From Spirodela intermedia (lineage: Eukaryota > Streptophyta > Magnoliopsida > Alismatales > Araceae), in the NCBI GenBank assembly GCA_902729315.2, contig LR746264.1, forward strand, positions 1,180,501 through 1,244,500: a stretch of DNA of 64,000 nt. The letters are read 5' to 3'. Both the position numbers and the translations under genes were made by a program. Every line of letters starts with the position of its first letter. Positions within the stretch are counted from its first letter, which is position 1. Below the pieces are notes generated by a model. It was not told the origin of the DNA and made no database searches. It was given only the letters and a program-made list of their open reading frames with translations. This document shows, piece by piece, positions 29,301-41,122 of the stretch.

Positions 29301-30311
29301 AATGGATGTTTCTACTTATGTTAGCTCGTTGCATATTTATTGTTATACTTCTGTTTCTCTTCATGTCTTGTTTGGGTGCTGGATTTTGCTCAACTCAGAT
29401 TTCTCAAGGTTTAGCTTGTCAAGTGGACAACCTTCTTTGTCCGAATTTTGATCTTGTCATCTTTTTGGAAAAGCTATAATGGCTGAGAAGGGAAGGCTGA
29501 GGCACCTTGAGAAGATTGCTAAGACCTTTTCAGATTTGACAATGGCGCACAAGGGTGAAGTGAAGGTTACTGTGACGACTGTGATTGTAAGTCTCCTCCC
29601 TCATGGTTGTCTCTGATATCTATCCAGCAGTGTACATGATGGTTAACCAGCTTTATTTTTTAAGTGAGCTCATTGGGTTATCAGTTCACAGCTATAAATA
29701 GTATGCTTTATATGCTTTCAGATGGTATTTTTTTTCTTGTTTTATGTAATGTAGAAATTGCGGTTAAGAGCAGATTTGAAGCTGATCTTGTGCGTTCTGT
29801 GCGGATGGTCTTCCTCTTTCATCTATACTTTGTTCTTCGTTATATGTTTCAATTAGATGTCACTATTATCTAAATATTTGAAAGAATATCACTTATGGCC
29901 TAAGAAATTGGCTACTAGGTGAAATTACTTTCTTTCTGGTGAATATTTTCGTCTGGAGAGATTCGAAAATCTTCTGCAGGAGGAGAGGATCGATATTTAA
30001 TGCAAGAAATTGTGTGCCCAAGTGCCATTTCGTTGCCTCGCTCTCAATGATTTGTTGTCTGTACTTTTGTCAAGAAATCTTGGGTCAGTTAGACGGGTTG
30101 GGTTCCTTCTGGGATTTCTTCTCGGCACTGATGATTCCTGTTTTTCTTCCAGCCGCTTCCTGCAGAAGAGGAGAAGCAGCTGAAGGAAACACTGCAGGAC
30201 ATCATCGGGCAAGGGAAGACTGTGAAAGTAGAACAGAAGGTACCGCCCTCTCACTACATAATCAGTCAACTCTCAGACACTGCAAAGATTAATTGCAGCT
30301 ATATCTCAAGA

Positions 30312-30355
<44 letters not shown>

Positions 30356-30367
30356 TCGATCTCAAGA

Positions 30368-30405
<38 letters not shown>

Positions 30406-30603
30406 TAACTATCTTTATGTGTGTACATATATGCATGCATTTGCCTGTTGCTGAAGGTGGATTCTTGTCTGCAGATTGATCCTAGCATCCTCGGAGGGTT
30501 AGTGGTGGAGTTTGGGCAGAAGGTCTTCGACATGTCGATAAAGACCAGGGCGAAGCAGATGGAGAGGTTCTTGAGGGAGCCCGTCAACTTTGAAAGCTTC
30601 TAG
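26330..30603 (+). CDS. ATPO: Mitochondrial F1Fo ATP synthase OSCP (subunit O / delta-type)
   Basis: OSCP joins the F1 head to the peripheral stalk of mitochondrial ATP synthase. Six exons join in frame: 26330-26443, 26854-26904, 28420-28663, 29474-29586, 30153-30239, 30475-30603; 738 nt, 245 residues, the usual plant length. The N-terminus (MAMAGRMRSGFSIFHKTLKA) is a likely mitochondrial presequence. The mature part starts near HLRNYATG. Family landmarks are VPLSLFGVSGNYASALFIAS, FSQFIKDLSV, LTMAHKGEVKVTVTTVI, the PLP..EE.QLKETLQ segment and DPSILGGLVVEFG. The exon 4 acceptor (AAAAG before CTATAATGG) has a weak pyrimidine tract but gives the right frame. Intron 2 is about 1.5 kb and no other gene is seen in it. 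Intron 5 carries two CT runs (about 30,317-30,352 and 30,372-30,400). Confidence 0.95.
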
Positions 30604-31045
30604 AAGCTTCCACTGCGGAAGCTTCCCCATTCCGATTCCCATTTCTTTCTTCTTTCGGTCTTGGCTTCGGAGTCTTGAGAAATAAGAACCCACTTACAGA
30701 GAAGAGAGGCCCTTTTGGGAGTGGGGGGCGGCGCAGCTGCCCACCCCGCAATTTGTTCTCTTTTACCATAAATGGACTGCCGTTGACTTTTTAAAGTATC
30801 GTCCTTTCCTTATTTAATCACCAAATCTGATGATGATCAGGCCATGTGGGTCATCTGGATCGGCTGATCCCATCCGACTCGTGGTGAGTAGAAGGTGTTC
30901 TTTTGTACTTGATGAAACTATGCAAAAATAAAATATAAATTAAAATAATCTGCGTCTTGTAAGCAAAAGCTGGTGCCTCGCATTATGGCATCGATAAATG
31001 GGACCAACAGAGAGATAGAGCAAGATACGGAGAGTAAGAAAGGGA

Positions 31046-31095
<50 letters not shown>

Positions 31096-32018
31096 TAGAA
31101 GCGAGTAGAAGGCCACCCCATGGCCCACAACGGTTACTTGTGAGTGAAGATAAATAAAACGAAAAATTGGAAGAAAAAATGGACCGAGAGATTGAGTCAA
31201 ACTCACGAACATTTCTTTAACCCTGTTGATGGCTCATCCTCTTTGTAGAATACATTGATATTAATTTAGCAATTTACACCAAAGTTGAGGCATTTCAATG
31301 CGAGAACGGTTCTCACTAGAAAATATTAGGTTAAATAATTAGGAAAATTACATGGGCGGGCATAATGAATTGCTAGGCTAGATGGTTCGATTGGGTAATA
31401 ATTCACAAAGGGCATGCTAAAAACAATAAAGTGAGTTTAGGCCCTAAATCACTGATCCTTATGCAGCCCAAATCGCACTTGTCTGTTAAACGATCAGAAA
31501 ATAACTTGAAGATGCGACTTGGTTTTTGCAACTAGATATATTTCATATTTTTATTCAAACAGTTTATTTCAATTAAATATCTTCTCAAGCGTTCTCACTG
31601 AAAATAAATGCGAAAATTTGTAAGAATCTTAATCAGGTCTTCAATGTGAAATATAATTGAAGTTTCTAGTAAAAAATCTGTTTAATTTGATATTTCTTAT
31701 GTGCTATCTCTTCCTGTCTCAAGAACGAATGAAGATGAGAAATAGAATAAAAAATTAATTAAAACCCTGTTTCATTCAGGAATAATTTGATATTCGACAT
31801 TGATTATGAGCATATTTAACAGTAGATATGATGTCGAGAGAAAAATAGCGGAAAGTGTACAACTGAAGATCTATCTTCTTCTTCTCCTCTTTTCTACGCA
31901 AACCCTTTCACAGCCATCGCCATCATTCGACCACGAGTCAGTCAGAACTGTCACCATAATTCAACCAAACCCCGCTTCTTCTCGCTCCGCTTTCTCTCCT
32001 TTCTCTGTCTCTCTTGCA
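30604..32018. other. Intergenic, with (GA)n run
   Basis: Holds the OSCP 3' region and the MYB upstream region. A GA run lies at about 31,041-31,090. No gene recognised. Confidence 0.6.
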
Positions 32019-32023
32019 TATAA
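32019..32023 (+). promoter_or_regulatory. TATA box of the MYB gene
   Basis: GCATATAAGAGCCCATGG context, about 120 bp before the chosen ATG, which leaves a 5' UTR of roughly 85-90 nt. Confidence 0.55.
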
Positions 32024-32138
32024 GAGCCCATGGAGGGGAGAGAGAGAGAGGGGAGAGATGCTCCTCCGACCATCGCCGGCAACCGGGGTGGGAACTGCGG
32101 AAAGTCTCAAGGGGAAGCTTCCTCGACGGGGAGAAGAA

Positions 32139-33445
32139 ATGAGGAAGTCGGAAGAGCAGACGGTGGGGGAGAGCGGCGCTGCTGAACTTCGGAAGGGGTT
32201 GTGGTCGGCGGAGGAGGACGAGAAGCTGATGAGGTACATGGCCAATGGGTGCCAGGGGTTGTGCTGGAGCGATGTCGCCAGGAACGCTGGGTTGCAGAGG
32301 TGCGGGAAGAGCTGCCGGCTCCGGTGGATCAACTACCTCAGGCCCGACCTCAAGCGGGGGGCTTTTTCTCCTCTGGAGGAAGAGCTTATCGTCCACCTGC
32401 ATTCGCTTGTGGGCAACAGGTGATCTCTCTGTCTCCTGGCTGTCAGCCTCTCTCTCTCTATCTCTATCTCAAGTCTGACTCTCTCTCTCTTTCTCTCTCC
32501 CCCTCCCTCTCTCTCTCTCCCTCCCTCCCTCTCTCTCTCTCCCTCCCTCCCTCTCTCTCCCTCTCCCTCCTTCTCTCTCTCTCTCTCTCTCCCCCTCTCT
32601 CTCTCTCCCCCCCCCCTCTTCTCTCTCTCTCTCTAACGCAGTCTCTGTCCATCTACTTCTATACTTGAACCTTGAGATATTATATCCGTCTCCGAGAGGG
32701 GGGGGAGAGAGAGAGGAACCATGCAATACGTTTCTGTGCCTCCATCCGTCTCATTGCTAAGAGATCTACGTCTACTGTATAAGAAATTCTTAGCTCAGAT
32801 TCGTCCCTAGATATATATGCACCTATGTTCAGAGAGAGACCACGAGAGAAGTTAAGTGAGAAAAAGAATGGCCGTGCTCGCACTTCTGCGCTTCCATCCT
32901 TCAAAGAGGGAGAAGCCTGAGGCCTCTATCTCCACCGTCTTCTCGGAAACTAAATTCTTTCCGCAAAACCATCTAGGTGGTCTCAGATCGCCGCCCGCCT
33001 TCCCGGCAGAACTGACAACGAGGTCAAGAACTTCTGGAACTCCACCATCAAGAAGAGACTGAAGACCACCTCCTCGTCGGCGCCGTCGCCGCCGCCACCA
33101 GCATCAGTGCTGCCTGCAGTTACTCAAGTCCCCGGCCGGTGCAACCCGTCTCCTCCTCCTGGCTACTTTGTCGCGCCGCCATTGCCCTCCCAAGCAGGTC
33201 TTCAAGGAGACGGAAGAGGGATTTTTGCGCCGCCGTCGGAGAGTCTGAGCTCGGAAGAGAACCCTAATGGGGGAAGCTCTCACTGGAGCTATTACAGTGC
33301 GCTGGAAGGGATCGAATATCATGGAAACGGCTACGAAGAGGGTTTCGATGGGAATTTATTGGGTGAAGAGGGGTTGAGGATGGGGGAGTGGAGCTTGGGA
33401 GATCTCATGGAGGACGTCGCTTCCTTCCCTTTCATTGATTTCTAG
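32139..33445 (+). CDS. MYB46-like: R2R3-MYB transcription factor, MYB46/MYB83-like
   Basis: Two exons, 32139-32419 and 32977-33445, join in frame to 249 residues. R2 ([16 protein letters not shown] ... [17 protein letters not shown], residues about 19-70) and R3 ([16 protein letters not shown] ... [20 protein letters not shown], about 71-120) are complete, with the expected Trp spacing and the usual first-residue replacement in R3. The MRK start, [15 protein letters not shown] and [12 protein letters not shown] agree with MYB46/MYB83, master regulators of secondary-wall biosynthesis (family knowledge). The tail is short and acidic, ending [14 protein letters not shown], which fits an activation region. 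An upstream in-frame ATG at 32,058 would add 27 residues but lies close to the TATA box. The intron found in R2 of many R2R3-MYBs is absent. The single intron is 557 nt and largely CT repeat. Confidence 0.88.
32450..32635. repeat. Long imperfect (CT)n tract in the MYB intron
   Basis: About 185 bp of CT/CCCTC repeats. Leucine/serine-rich or arginine/glutamate-rich frames across it are repeat artefacts. Confidence 0.95.
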
Positions 33446-34500
33446 GTTGAATCATCTGCCTCTATGGGCCATTAGACTCGAGGTTTCACGATACTTACTC
33501 CTTTTATTTACTGAAGAGTATTGATTATTTTTAGATAAAGAGAGAAATATTACTGAGAGAGGACGAACCGTGGGAACCTCTCCCTCGCTAGGATGTTTCA
33601 TCACTCATTTTGGGAAGTCAGAATTCAATAGCCATATTTTGGGTATTATGCTTGTCCCAATATCATGTGGGACACAAAGATGATACCTACTCAAATTCAT
33701 GTATGATCTAGCTGTACCCATATAAAGTCATTAAGAATTCTAGTAAAGAAAGTACTAAAAAAACTAAATATTTTCACATAAGTCTAAGTAAGATTAATAA
33801 ATATAGACTACGATCATGTGAGAGTATTATTGTGTGGGTCCTATATGAACTGACTCAGAACACTAACTGTGACTTACACTAACATTGTGTATATTATTAG
33901 TGTTTTGAGTCAGTTCATGTAAGAGCCACAATGAGTTCATTGAGAGGGAGCTTTACAGATTTTAACATACATCAAGCAAACCCCAGAGAAAGTACTCATC
34001 TATTGATGACATGACTATCTCCATGTTGAAACTTATTTTGATGATGAATATATAAGTGACAAGGGCAATCCAAAAGTTTAATATGGTTTATTGCACATAT
34101 GTTAGAGGTAATCTCATCACTTGACAATCCTAAAAATAGAAGGTGATGTTGGAGATCTTCAAAAAGTGATCAAAGCTATATCATCTACCACACAATCTTA
34201 ATCATGGCTCGATACTCAAATTAGTCATTAGAGTAGGACACCACCCTCTATTTTTGAGACTGCCAAGTAATGAGGTTACCTTCGACATATGTATAGTTAC
34301 ACATAGTAGACTTCTAGTTGTCCTCGTCACGTACATACCCACCATCAAAATAAGTTTCAATACGAAAATGGCCACATTGTTAGTAGATGAGTCCTTTTCT
34401 TAGAGCTCATTGAATGTATACAAAACCCATAGAACTCCTATTGTGGCTCCTATATGAACTAACTCAAAACATTAACTATATACATGATGTCAGGGTGAGT
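33446..34500 (-). mobile_element. 3' part of the copia-2 element, mostly unrecognisable
   Basis: AT-rich and full of stops. By position it should hold the sequence 3' of the RT segment of the minus-strand copia. I found no 3' LTR matching 41,135-41,318. A small inverted repeat lies inside. Confidence 0.4.
33833..33930. repeat. 98-bp fold-back element with 34-bp inverted arms
   Basis: Left arm 33,833-33,866 and right arm 33,897-33,930 are reverse complements with four mismatches (core ATGAACTGACTC). A single related arm occurs at about 34,442-34,475. Size and structure resemble a MITE, but no clear target duplication was seen. Confidence 0.7.
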
Positions 34501-36070
34501 GACAGTGAGATATATTAGACTATACCAATTAATATCAAGAAGTAGACAAGAAGTATCCTAGAACTACAAATGGGCTTCTATGAGCAAAGTCTCTAGCTTA
34601 TACTTGAGTCTAGTCTCTTAAAGTATGTCAAGAGCATACTTTCATTGGGTCATGGTGAGCTTTCTATCTTAGTATGCAAACTCGATCCCCTAAAGGTATT
34701 TTAGAGTCTCCAAGTCATAGATGTTGAGGTATTACTATAAATAAGCTTTGGTAGAATGAAGTCGGCCTCATCACTTTTAGTCACAAGAATGTCATTGACC
34801 TAGACTACGAGAATGATAGTGAGATATATTAGACTATACCAATTAACATCAAGAAGTAGACAAGAAGTATCCTAGAACTACAAATGGGCTTCTATGAGCA
34901 AAGTCTCTAGCTTATACTTGAGTCTAGTCTCTTAAAGTATGTCAAGAGCATACTTTCATTGGGTCATGGTGAGCTTCCTGTCTTAGTATGCAAACTCGAT
35001 CCCCTAAAGGTATTTTAGAGTCTCCAAGTCATAGATGTTGAGGTATTACTATAAATAAGCTTTGGTAGAATGAAGTCGGCCTCATCACTTTTAGTCACAA
35101 GAATGTCATTGACCTAGACTACGAGAATGATAGTGAGATATATTAGACTATACCAATTAACATCAAGAAGTAGAGAGGAAGTATCCTAGAACTACAAATG
35201 TGCTTCTATGAGCAAAGTCTCTAGCTTACACTTGAGTCTAGTCTCTTAAAGTATGTCAAGAGCATACTTTCATTGGGTCACGGTGAGCTTCCTGTCTTAG
35301 TACGCAAACTCGATCCCCTAAAGGTATTTTAGAGTCTCCAAGTCATAGATGTTGAGGTACTACTATAAATAAGCTTTGGTAGAATGAAGTCGGCCTCATC
35401 ACTTTTAGTCACAAGAATGTCATCGACGTAGACTACGAGAATGATAGTGAGATATATTAGACTATACCAATTAACATCAAGAAGTAGAGAGGAAGTATCC
35501 TAGAACTACAAATGTGCTTCTATGAGCAAAGTCTCTAGCTTACACTTGAGTCTAGTCTCTTAAAGTATGTCAAGAGCATACTTTCATTGGGTCAAGGTGA
35601 GCTTCCTGTCTTAGTACGCAAACTCGATCCCCTAAAGGTATTTTAGAGTCTCCAAGTCATAGATGTTGAGGTACTACTATAAATAAGCTTTGGTAGAATG
35701 AAGTCGGCCTCATCACTTTTAGTCACAAGAATGTCATCGACGTAGACTACGAGAATGATAGTGAGATATATTAGACTATACCAATTAACATCAAGAAGTA
35801 GAGAGGAAGTATCCTAGAACTACAAATGTGCTTCTATGAGCAAAGTCTTTAGCTTACACTTGAGTCTAGTCTCTTAAAGTATGTCAAGAGCATACTTTCA
35901 TTGGGTCATGGTGAGCTTCCTGTCTTAGTATGCAAACTCGATCCCCTAAAGGTATTTTAGAGTCTCCAAGTCATAGATGTTGAGGTACTACTATAAATAA
36001 GCTTTGGTAGAATGAAGTCGGCCTCATCACTTTTAGTCACAAGAATGTCATCGACGTAGACAACGAGAAT
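34501..36070 (-). repeat. Five tandem 314-bp copies of a copia reverse-transcriptase segment
   Basis: The start motif GATAGTGAGATATATTAGAC (GACAGTG in the first unit) recurs at 34,501, 34,815, 35,129, 35,443 and 35,757. The array ends at 36,070, so there are exactly five 314-bp units. Read on the minus strand, each unit begins at the RT catalytic box. VYVDDILVT is intact in the units ending at 35,442, 35,756 and 36,070. In the two left units the Tyr codon is a stop and the first Asp reads Asn. Since 314 is not a multiple of 3, the array cannot be one long open frame. Units 1-2 share variants (GACAAGAAG, GGGCTTC) that differ from units 3-5 (GAGAGGAAG, GTGCTTC). Confidence 0.93.
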
Positions 36071-36768
36071 GATTAGGCCACCCTCAATCTTCTTTGTGAG
36101 CACAATGAGATTCGTAATGTATGACAAGAAGTCAAATGTGGTGAGAAGATCATTAAAATTTATGAACCAAGTGGATAGACTCTACTTAAGCTCATAAATT
36201 ATTTTCCGCAAGAAACACACAGATGACTCTCCCTGAGCAACATACCTTAGAAGTTGCTTCATAAAGACCTGCTCCTTAAGATGACCATAAAGAAAGATGT
36301 TATAAACATTTAATTGGTGGAGAGATCATATCTGATTTACAACAAGAGAGAGGAACCCTAGGACAGAGGTGAGTTAGACAGCGAGGGAGAATATCTCAAT
36401 GTAGTCGATGCCATATTCTTTTGAAGCCATAAGCAACTAGATGAGTTTTGTGATGTGCAATAGTGCTATTTGGATGGTATTTAAGTGTGAACACCCATTT
36501 GCAGGTGACAATGTTGACATTTGTCAGATGGAGAACTAGTGTCTAAGTTCCCTAAGATACCAAGGCTCTACTTTCAAGTCTACTACCACCTTCCACTCAA
36601 GTACCTATGCTATCTTAGCATGTGAGTGGAGAATTGACTCAAAGGCCACAAAATGGGCAAAAGTACAAAAAGAGGGGGAAAGGTGATTGTAGGAAATGAA
36701 TTGAGAGACGGGGTGTTAGCTACAAGTATTGGTACCTTTGCGTAGGGCAATGGAAAGATAAAGATCAT
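36071..36768 (-). mobile_element. Copia-2 retrotransposon, RT N-terminal part
   Basis: The minus strand reads QLNVYNIFLYGHLKEQVFMKQ, VAQGESSVCFLRKIIYELK and TWFINFNDLL. These are the QLDVKNAFLHG and SLYGLKQSPRAWF-type blocks of copia RT, directly before the YVDD box at 36,050-36,068. Stops make it inactive. The element is interrupted at 36,768 by a solo LTR and resumes at 38,525. Confidence 0.85.
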
Positions 36769-38524
36769 TGACGTGACTCAGTCGTTGTATGTTAAATCAC
36801 GCAAATATAAAATTTATAAAACTAGAAAATACGAATTTTCGGATATTTAGAAGTATTTCTAAATAAATATATCAATTATAATTCAATAAAAATTCCAAAA
36901 ATAGCGGTAATTTTCCAGGTCGATCACAGGGATGTAATATAATATCTAGTAATTATTCAGAATTTTTCTCAATGAGTAAGATTTTCTTACGAATTTTATA
37001 CTAGGAAATAAAAAGGAAATATATTTAAAATTCACGAAAAAAAGGAAATAAGGGTGCGGACGTCAGGATGACGTCAGCGCCCGGCGAACGCGAATCAGGC
37101 GGAAACACAGTTCCGCCCGGCGATTCTTACGTAGGCGATTACAGACGACTCAATTAATCAAATTAAGATCTGTAAAAGCCAGAAGAATCGTAGTTGAACG
37201 AAGTATAGTTTGGTAAATAAAAATCAACAAAGTATCACTAAATGAAGCGTAAATTAAATTGAAAGCAGGAAAACAGAGTTCCGGCGTCGCGACGGCGATG
37301 CGTCGGCGATGCACCGGAATCCTGAGCGTTCGGGAGGATCGTCCTGCAGTGTCCACGGCCTCGAAGGCTCTCCTTGGACAAAGACGACGTGGGCAATCTC
37401 TAGATAAAGCAGGAAAACAGAGTTCCAGCGTCGCGACGGCGACGCGTCGGCGATGCACCGGAATCCTGAGCGTTCGGGAGGGTCGTCGTGCAGTGTCCAC
37501 GGCCTCGAAGGCTCTCCTTGGACAAAGACGACGTGGGCAATCTCTAGATCTTCTCGCGAAGTCTAGGGACCAATGAAGTGGGTCGTCGAATCGCCTCCGG
37601 CGGCTGTCACCCGGCAGAGCGGAAAAACGGCGACTTTGCGGCTCTCCGGCGGCTGTCACCCGACGGAGAGGGGCTGGATGGAGGTGAGGCGCATGTTAGG
37701 GAGCTTCATCCTCAGGTCCGCACAGCAAGAGGAGGCTCTTCATCGCATCTGGTACGCTCTCAAGAGGTGGCGACTGGTCTCCTGGCGGATCGTCCTCTTC
37801 CCGACGACGGCTTGTTCGTCGATCAATCGGAGATGATTTACTCGATGGATTGCGATCCTTTTATCGCGAATCGTTCAGAAATTTTAGTAGCAATGCTCCG
37901 CGAATCGCGTTGATGAGATTTTCGCCGATGATCTAGCGATTCCGGTTGCTTAATCCTTCACCGGCGATCTGCAGGAAAGTCGCGATAATCAGTTAAAAAT
38001 ATATGAATTTTGACTCTGGGAGGATTCGAACCCGCGGCGGTCGCCCGGCCCTGAACAAGGTGTGACGCGGGTTTAATCCCACATCGCGGATTATTCGGGC
38101 GAATATATAGTAAAGTTAGCTCTTTAGGCAAAATCCTCTCGCGTGTACGACCACTCCTTGCCCCACAGCCGGCTGACCACCGGTGACGTGGAAGGGGAGT
38201 GGCGCACACGTGCCCCTATCGATCCAAGCAAGATGCTCGAGCCCCTGCTCGCGGCTACTCCCCGACTGCGCTTCCGACCCGCTTGCGGGCCCGGCTGGCC
38301 GGCGGGTCTTCCCATTTTGCAATATTTTTATTTCTTGTTCTTCGTTTATCTCAAAACTAAGACTGTAAAAATCGTATAAAATCACATAATTACCTAAAAA
38401 TTCACGTTAATCAACTGAAAACTACTTTTCATGCTTTAACACAAATATAAGTCTATTTATCATGAGTTAAGGCTAAAACTATATTATTTACTAATTATTA
38501 ACTCATGATAATGAAGACTTATCA
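36769..38524. mobile_element. Solo LTR 1 (1,756 bp) inserted in copia-2
   Basis: Starts TGACGTGACTCAG, ends GAAGACTTATCA, and is flanked by a perfect 5-bp target-site duplication ATCAT (36,764-36,768 and 38,525-38,529). It matches solo LTR 2 over its length. No PBS, polypurine tract or polyprotein is present, so it is the product of LTR-LTR recombination, or an element consisting of the LTR only. Family is not assigned. It is CpG-rich compared with LTR 2. Confidence 0.9.
37265..37554. repeat. 145-bp tandem duplication within solo LTR 1
   Basis: The block starting GCAGGAAAACAGAGTTCC occurs at 37,265 and again at 37,410 with a few substitutions; solo LTR 2 has it once (from about 43,504). Confidence 0.9.
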
Positions 38525-38529
38525 ATCAT

Positions 38530-41122
38530 CTTGAGGAGCATTGGGGACGTCAATAGAAGGCACATGTGACTCAATGGAGGAGGGGGACGACAGATCTGTA
38601 GCTGAAGTAGAGGAGGCCAAAGGAGATAGAGAACTAGGAGGAGGAGGTGATGGTGGAGAGGACAAATGACAAGGATCCACAGGGATCACCAAGGAGGGAA
38701 AGCCAAGTGGAAGAGAGGTGGCGGCTCAAGGAGGAAAAGTAGAAGGGAAAAAGGAAGACTCCTCATGGAAGGTGACATTAGCTGACGTAATGTAGCAACA
38801 GGTGTTAAGAAAGTAAATTTGATAGCCCTTCTACTTTGGGAGTAGTCGACAAAGACTCCTTTGAGAGCATGAGGGAAAGTTTAGACAAAAAAAAGAAATA
38901 ATCTTAAACGAAGTCAATGCATTTAAAGACCAATCCTTTGCCTAGTGTTAGATATTGTAAAGTGTAATGAAAAGGAAAAAAGGTAACGATACAACTAACA
39001 GCACAAGTAATGGCACTAATCGAGAGAAGGTTTGCAAGAAAACCAAAAATGAGAAGGACCTACTAAGGGAAAGGTTAGGAGTGATGAGGGTAGTGCCACG
39101 GCCTTTGACTGGACAAGTCTAACCATCGACAATGGTGACAGGGAGATGAGAAGAGGTAAGCTGATATAAAGATAAAAGGGATGAAGTACCGGTTATATGA
39201 GTGGAGGCCCCTAAGTCAATAATTTACAACAATGAAGAGAAAGTAAGAAGAGCATGTGTACCTAGCGTGAAGGGAGTCAGAAGTGAGGAGAGGTTGATGA
39301 AAAAAGAGGTGTTGCTAGAATTATAGAGATTGATGTAATGACAAAACACATCATACTCTGTAAACATCACGTTGACATTGAAAGTCAAGGTGAAGATGTT
39401 TGAAGGAGTGAGTGAGATAGGAGCCAAAGGAGCCATCATTAGTTAGGTGGAACTAGGTTTGTCAAACTGCTTTCAAAATTTATTGGCCTAGTGATTTTAT
39501 TTGCTGCAATAGGGACATGAGGGAAAGGATTTGCAGCCCTTCACACGAGGAGGAAGAACATCCTCAAAGTGGGAAGATGAGCCATCATCTTGAGCTAGAG
39601 GAGTGGCAACGACCATAGAGAGGGAGAAGTTGCAGCACCTGTAGAAGAAGGTGGGGAGGACAAGGACGTACTAGTCGTGGCCTGAAGTGCCATAGAGAAG
39701 ATGGAGGTGAGATTGGATACTTAATCATTGGAGAGAATGAAACTGTGGATCTAAGATGCAGTGGAAGGACGAAGTTTGTTAAGGTGCACACCAGCATAGA
39801 ACTCCTAGCAATAGCATTGGAGCGTCAAAAGGTCTAAGGTGGGAGGTAGATAAATATCTAGCTCTTGAATGAGAGCTAGATTGTAGTACACTTGGAGAGA
39901 GAAATTCCCTTACTTGTAGTTGAGGAGAGAGTCTAAGATCTCCACCACTTGACTGATGTTCATCTAATTGATGTATATCACCTCTAAATTGTCTCATAGA
40001 AGGTATGCCAGCTTGATACTAGAGAGAGGCTTGATGATGCTTCGCTCGATGTTATGGAGCATCCAAATGATAATGGTCGAGTTGATTTGTGACTAGTAGG
40101 TAAAATAAGGGTCATGGAGAGTTGAATAATCATTCATGAGATGATGAAGGAGGTAGGACTACAAAAAGAGCTCGAAGCTAGACACCCATGACGCATAATT
40201 ATGGTCGTTGAATGTGTAAATGGGTCAGGTGAGTTGCGTCATAATGGAGTGATGGGCTAGAGGAGCCACTAGGTAGAATGTCATCTAGTAGGAGCTCTGA
40301 GGCAGGTGGGGATGGAGACGATGAAGAAGCAACGAAAGAGGTCATAAAGGCGCAGGTACAAGTAGAGTACAAATGGTGCCGGAATGACGTGGGGAGGTCG
40401 TGGCCTAGGGGCAGGTGCCGGCAGAGAGGGGCACGTTGGGAGGGTAGGGCAGGTGCTGACGACGAAGACCTCAAGGCATGGCCAGAGGGAGGCAGAAGCA
40501 GTGGTGGAGACTACGGTGGCGCAGCAGTGGCAGCGGTGGCTGCAGCAGTGGGGGAGGCCATGGCTGCGGCAGTAGAGGCCACAACGGCAGAGGCGGCAAC
40601 GACGGAGGCTGCAGCAGTAGAGCACACTGTGACAGGTTCACCTAAGGCGCACCGTCTAGGGCATGTCGTGGTGGCGGTGGTGATCGAGGGGGGCGGGTGG
40701 CACCTAGGGCACGGCCAGTAGGGATGCGGAAGCTACCTAGGGCACACTCGGTAGGGAGGTGGATGCCGCCTAGGGCACACCCAGCGTGGTGGCCTGGAGC
40801 AGCCGGAGGAGGCTGCGGTGGTGGCAGCAGGGAGGCTGCGGCGGTGGTGGTGTGGCAGCCTAGAGGAGCAGCCGGTGGCCTGAAGGAGCAGCTGGCGGTG
40901 GCACGGCAGCCTGGAGAGGGGCGGAAGCACAGGCGGCATCAGTGAGGGGTGGTGGTGGAGGACTGCCACAAAGACTATGGCCGCTGAGGAGGAGGGCGCT
41001 GAAGAAAGGAACGATGTTGGAAGGTGGGCACCACTGAGAGGAGAAGGACATCGCCGAATGAGGGCACTACTAGAGGAGGGTGGCGCGCCAAAGAGGGAGG
41101 CAGCAACTGGAGAGAATCTAGG
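38530..41122 (-). mobile_element. Copia-2 retrotransposon, gag to integrase
   Basis: The minus strand shows, in order from 41.1 kb downwards, a low-complexity gag region and a CPYCSK zinc-knuckle remnant near 39,505. Next is a protease active site read as IIDLGASTHIT near 39,200-39,230; the usual Ser of DSGAS is Leu. The integrase C-terminal block (PHALKGVFVDYS-type, then VTFHEE-type) follows at about 38,770-38,880. Multiple stops show decay. Repetitive Ala/Thr-rich open frames at about 40,280-40,900 are codon-repeat sequence, not a recognisable gene. Confidence 0.75.

Noticed and set aside
32201-32726. Leu/Ser-rich and Arg/Glu-rich frames across the MYB intron
   Set aside because: Pure translations of the (CT)n/(GA)n repeat.
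34501-36070. CRISPR-like array
   Set aside because: Units are 314 bp, contiguous without spacers, derived from a retrotransposon, and in a plant genome.
38015-38035. tRNA-like B-box (GGTTCGAATCC on the minus strand) inside solo LTR 1
   Set aside because: No A-box at the right distance, no acceptor stem pairing and no cloverleaf; the same site in LTR 2 has decayed.
40278-40945. Ala/Gly/Glu-rich frames of 80-147 codons
   Set aside because: They arise from triplet-like GCA/GGC repeats in the copia gag region, with similar openness on both strands.
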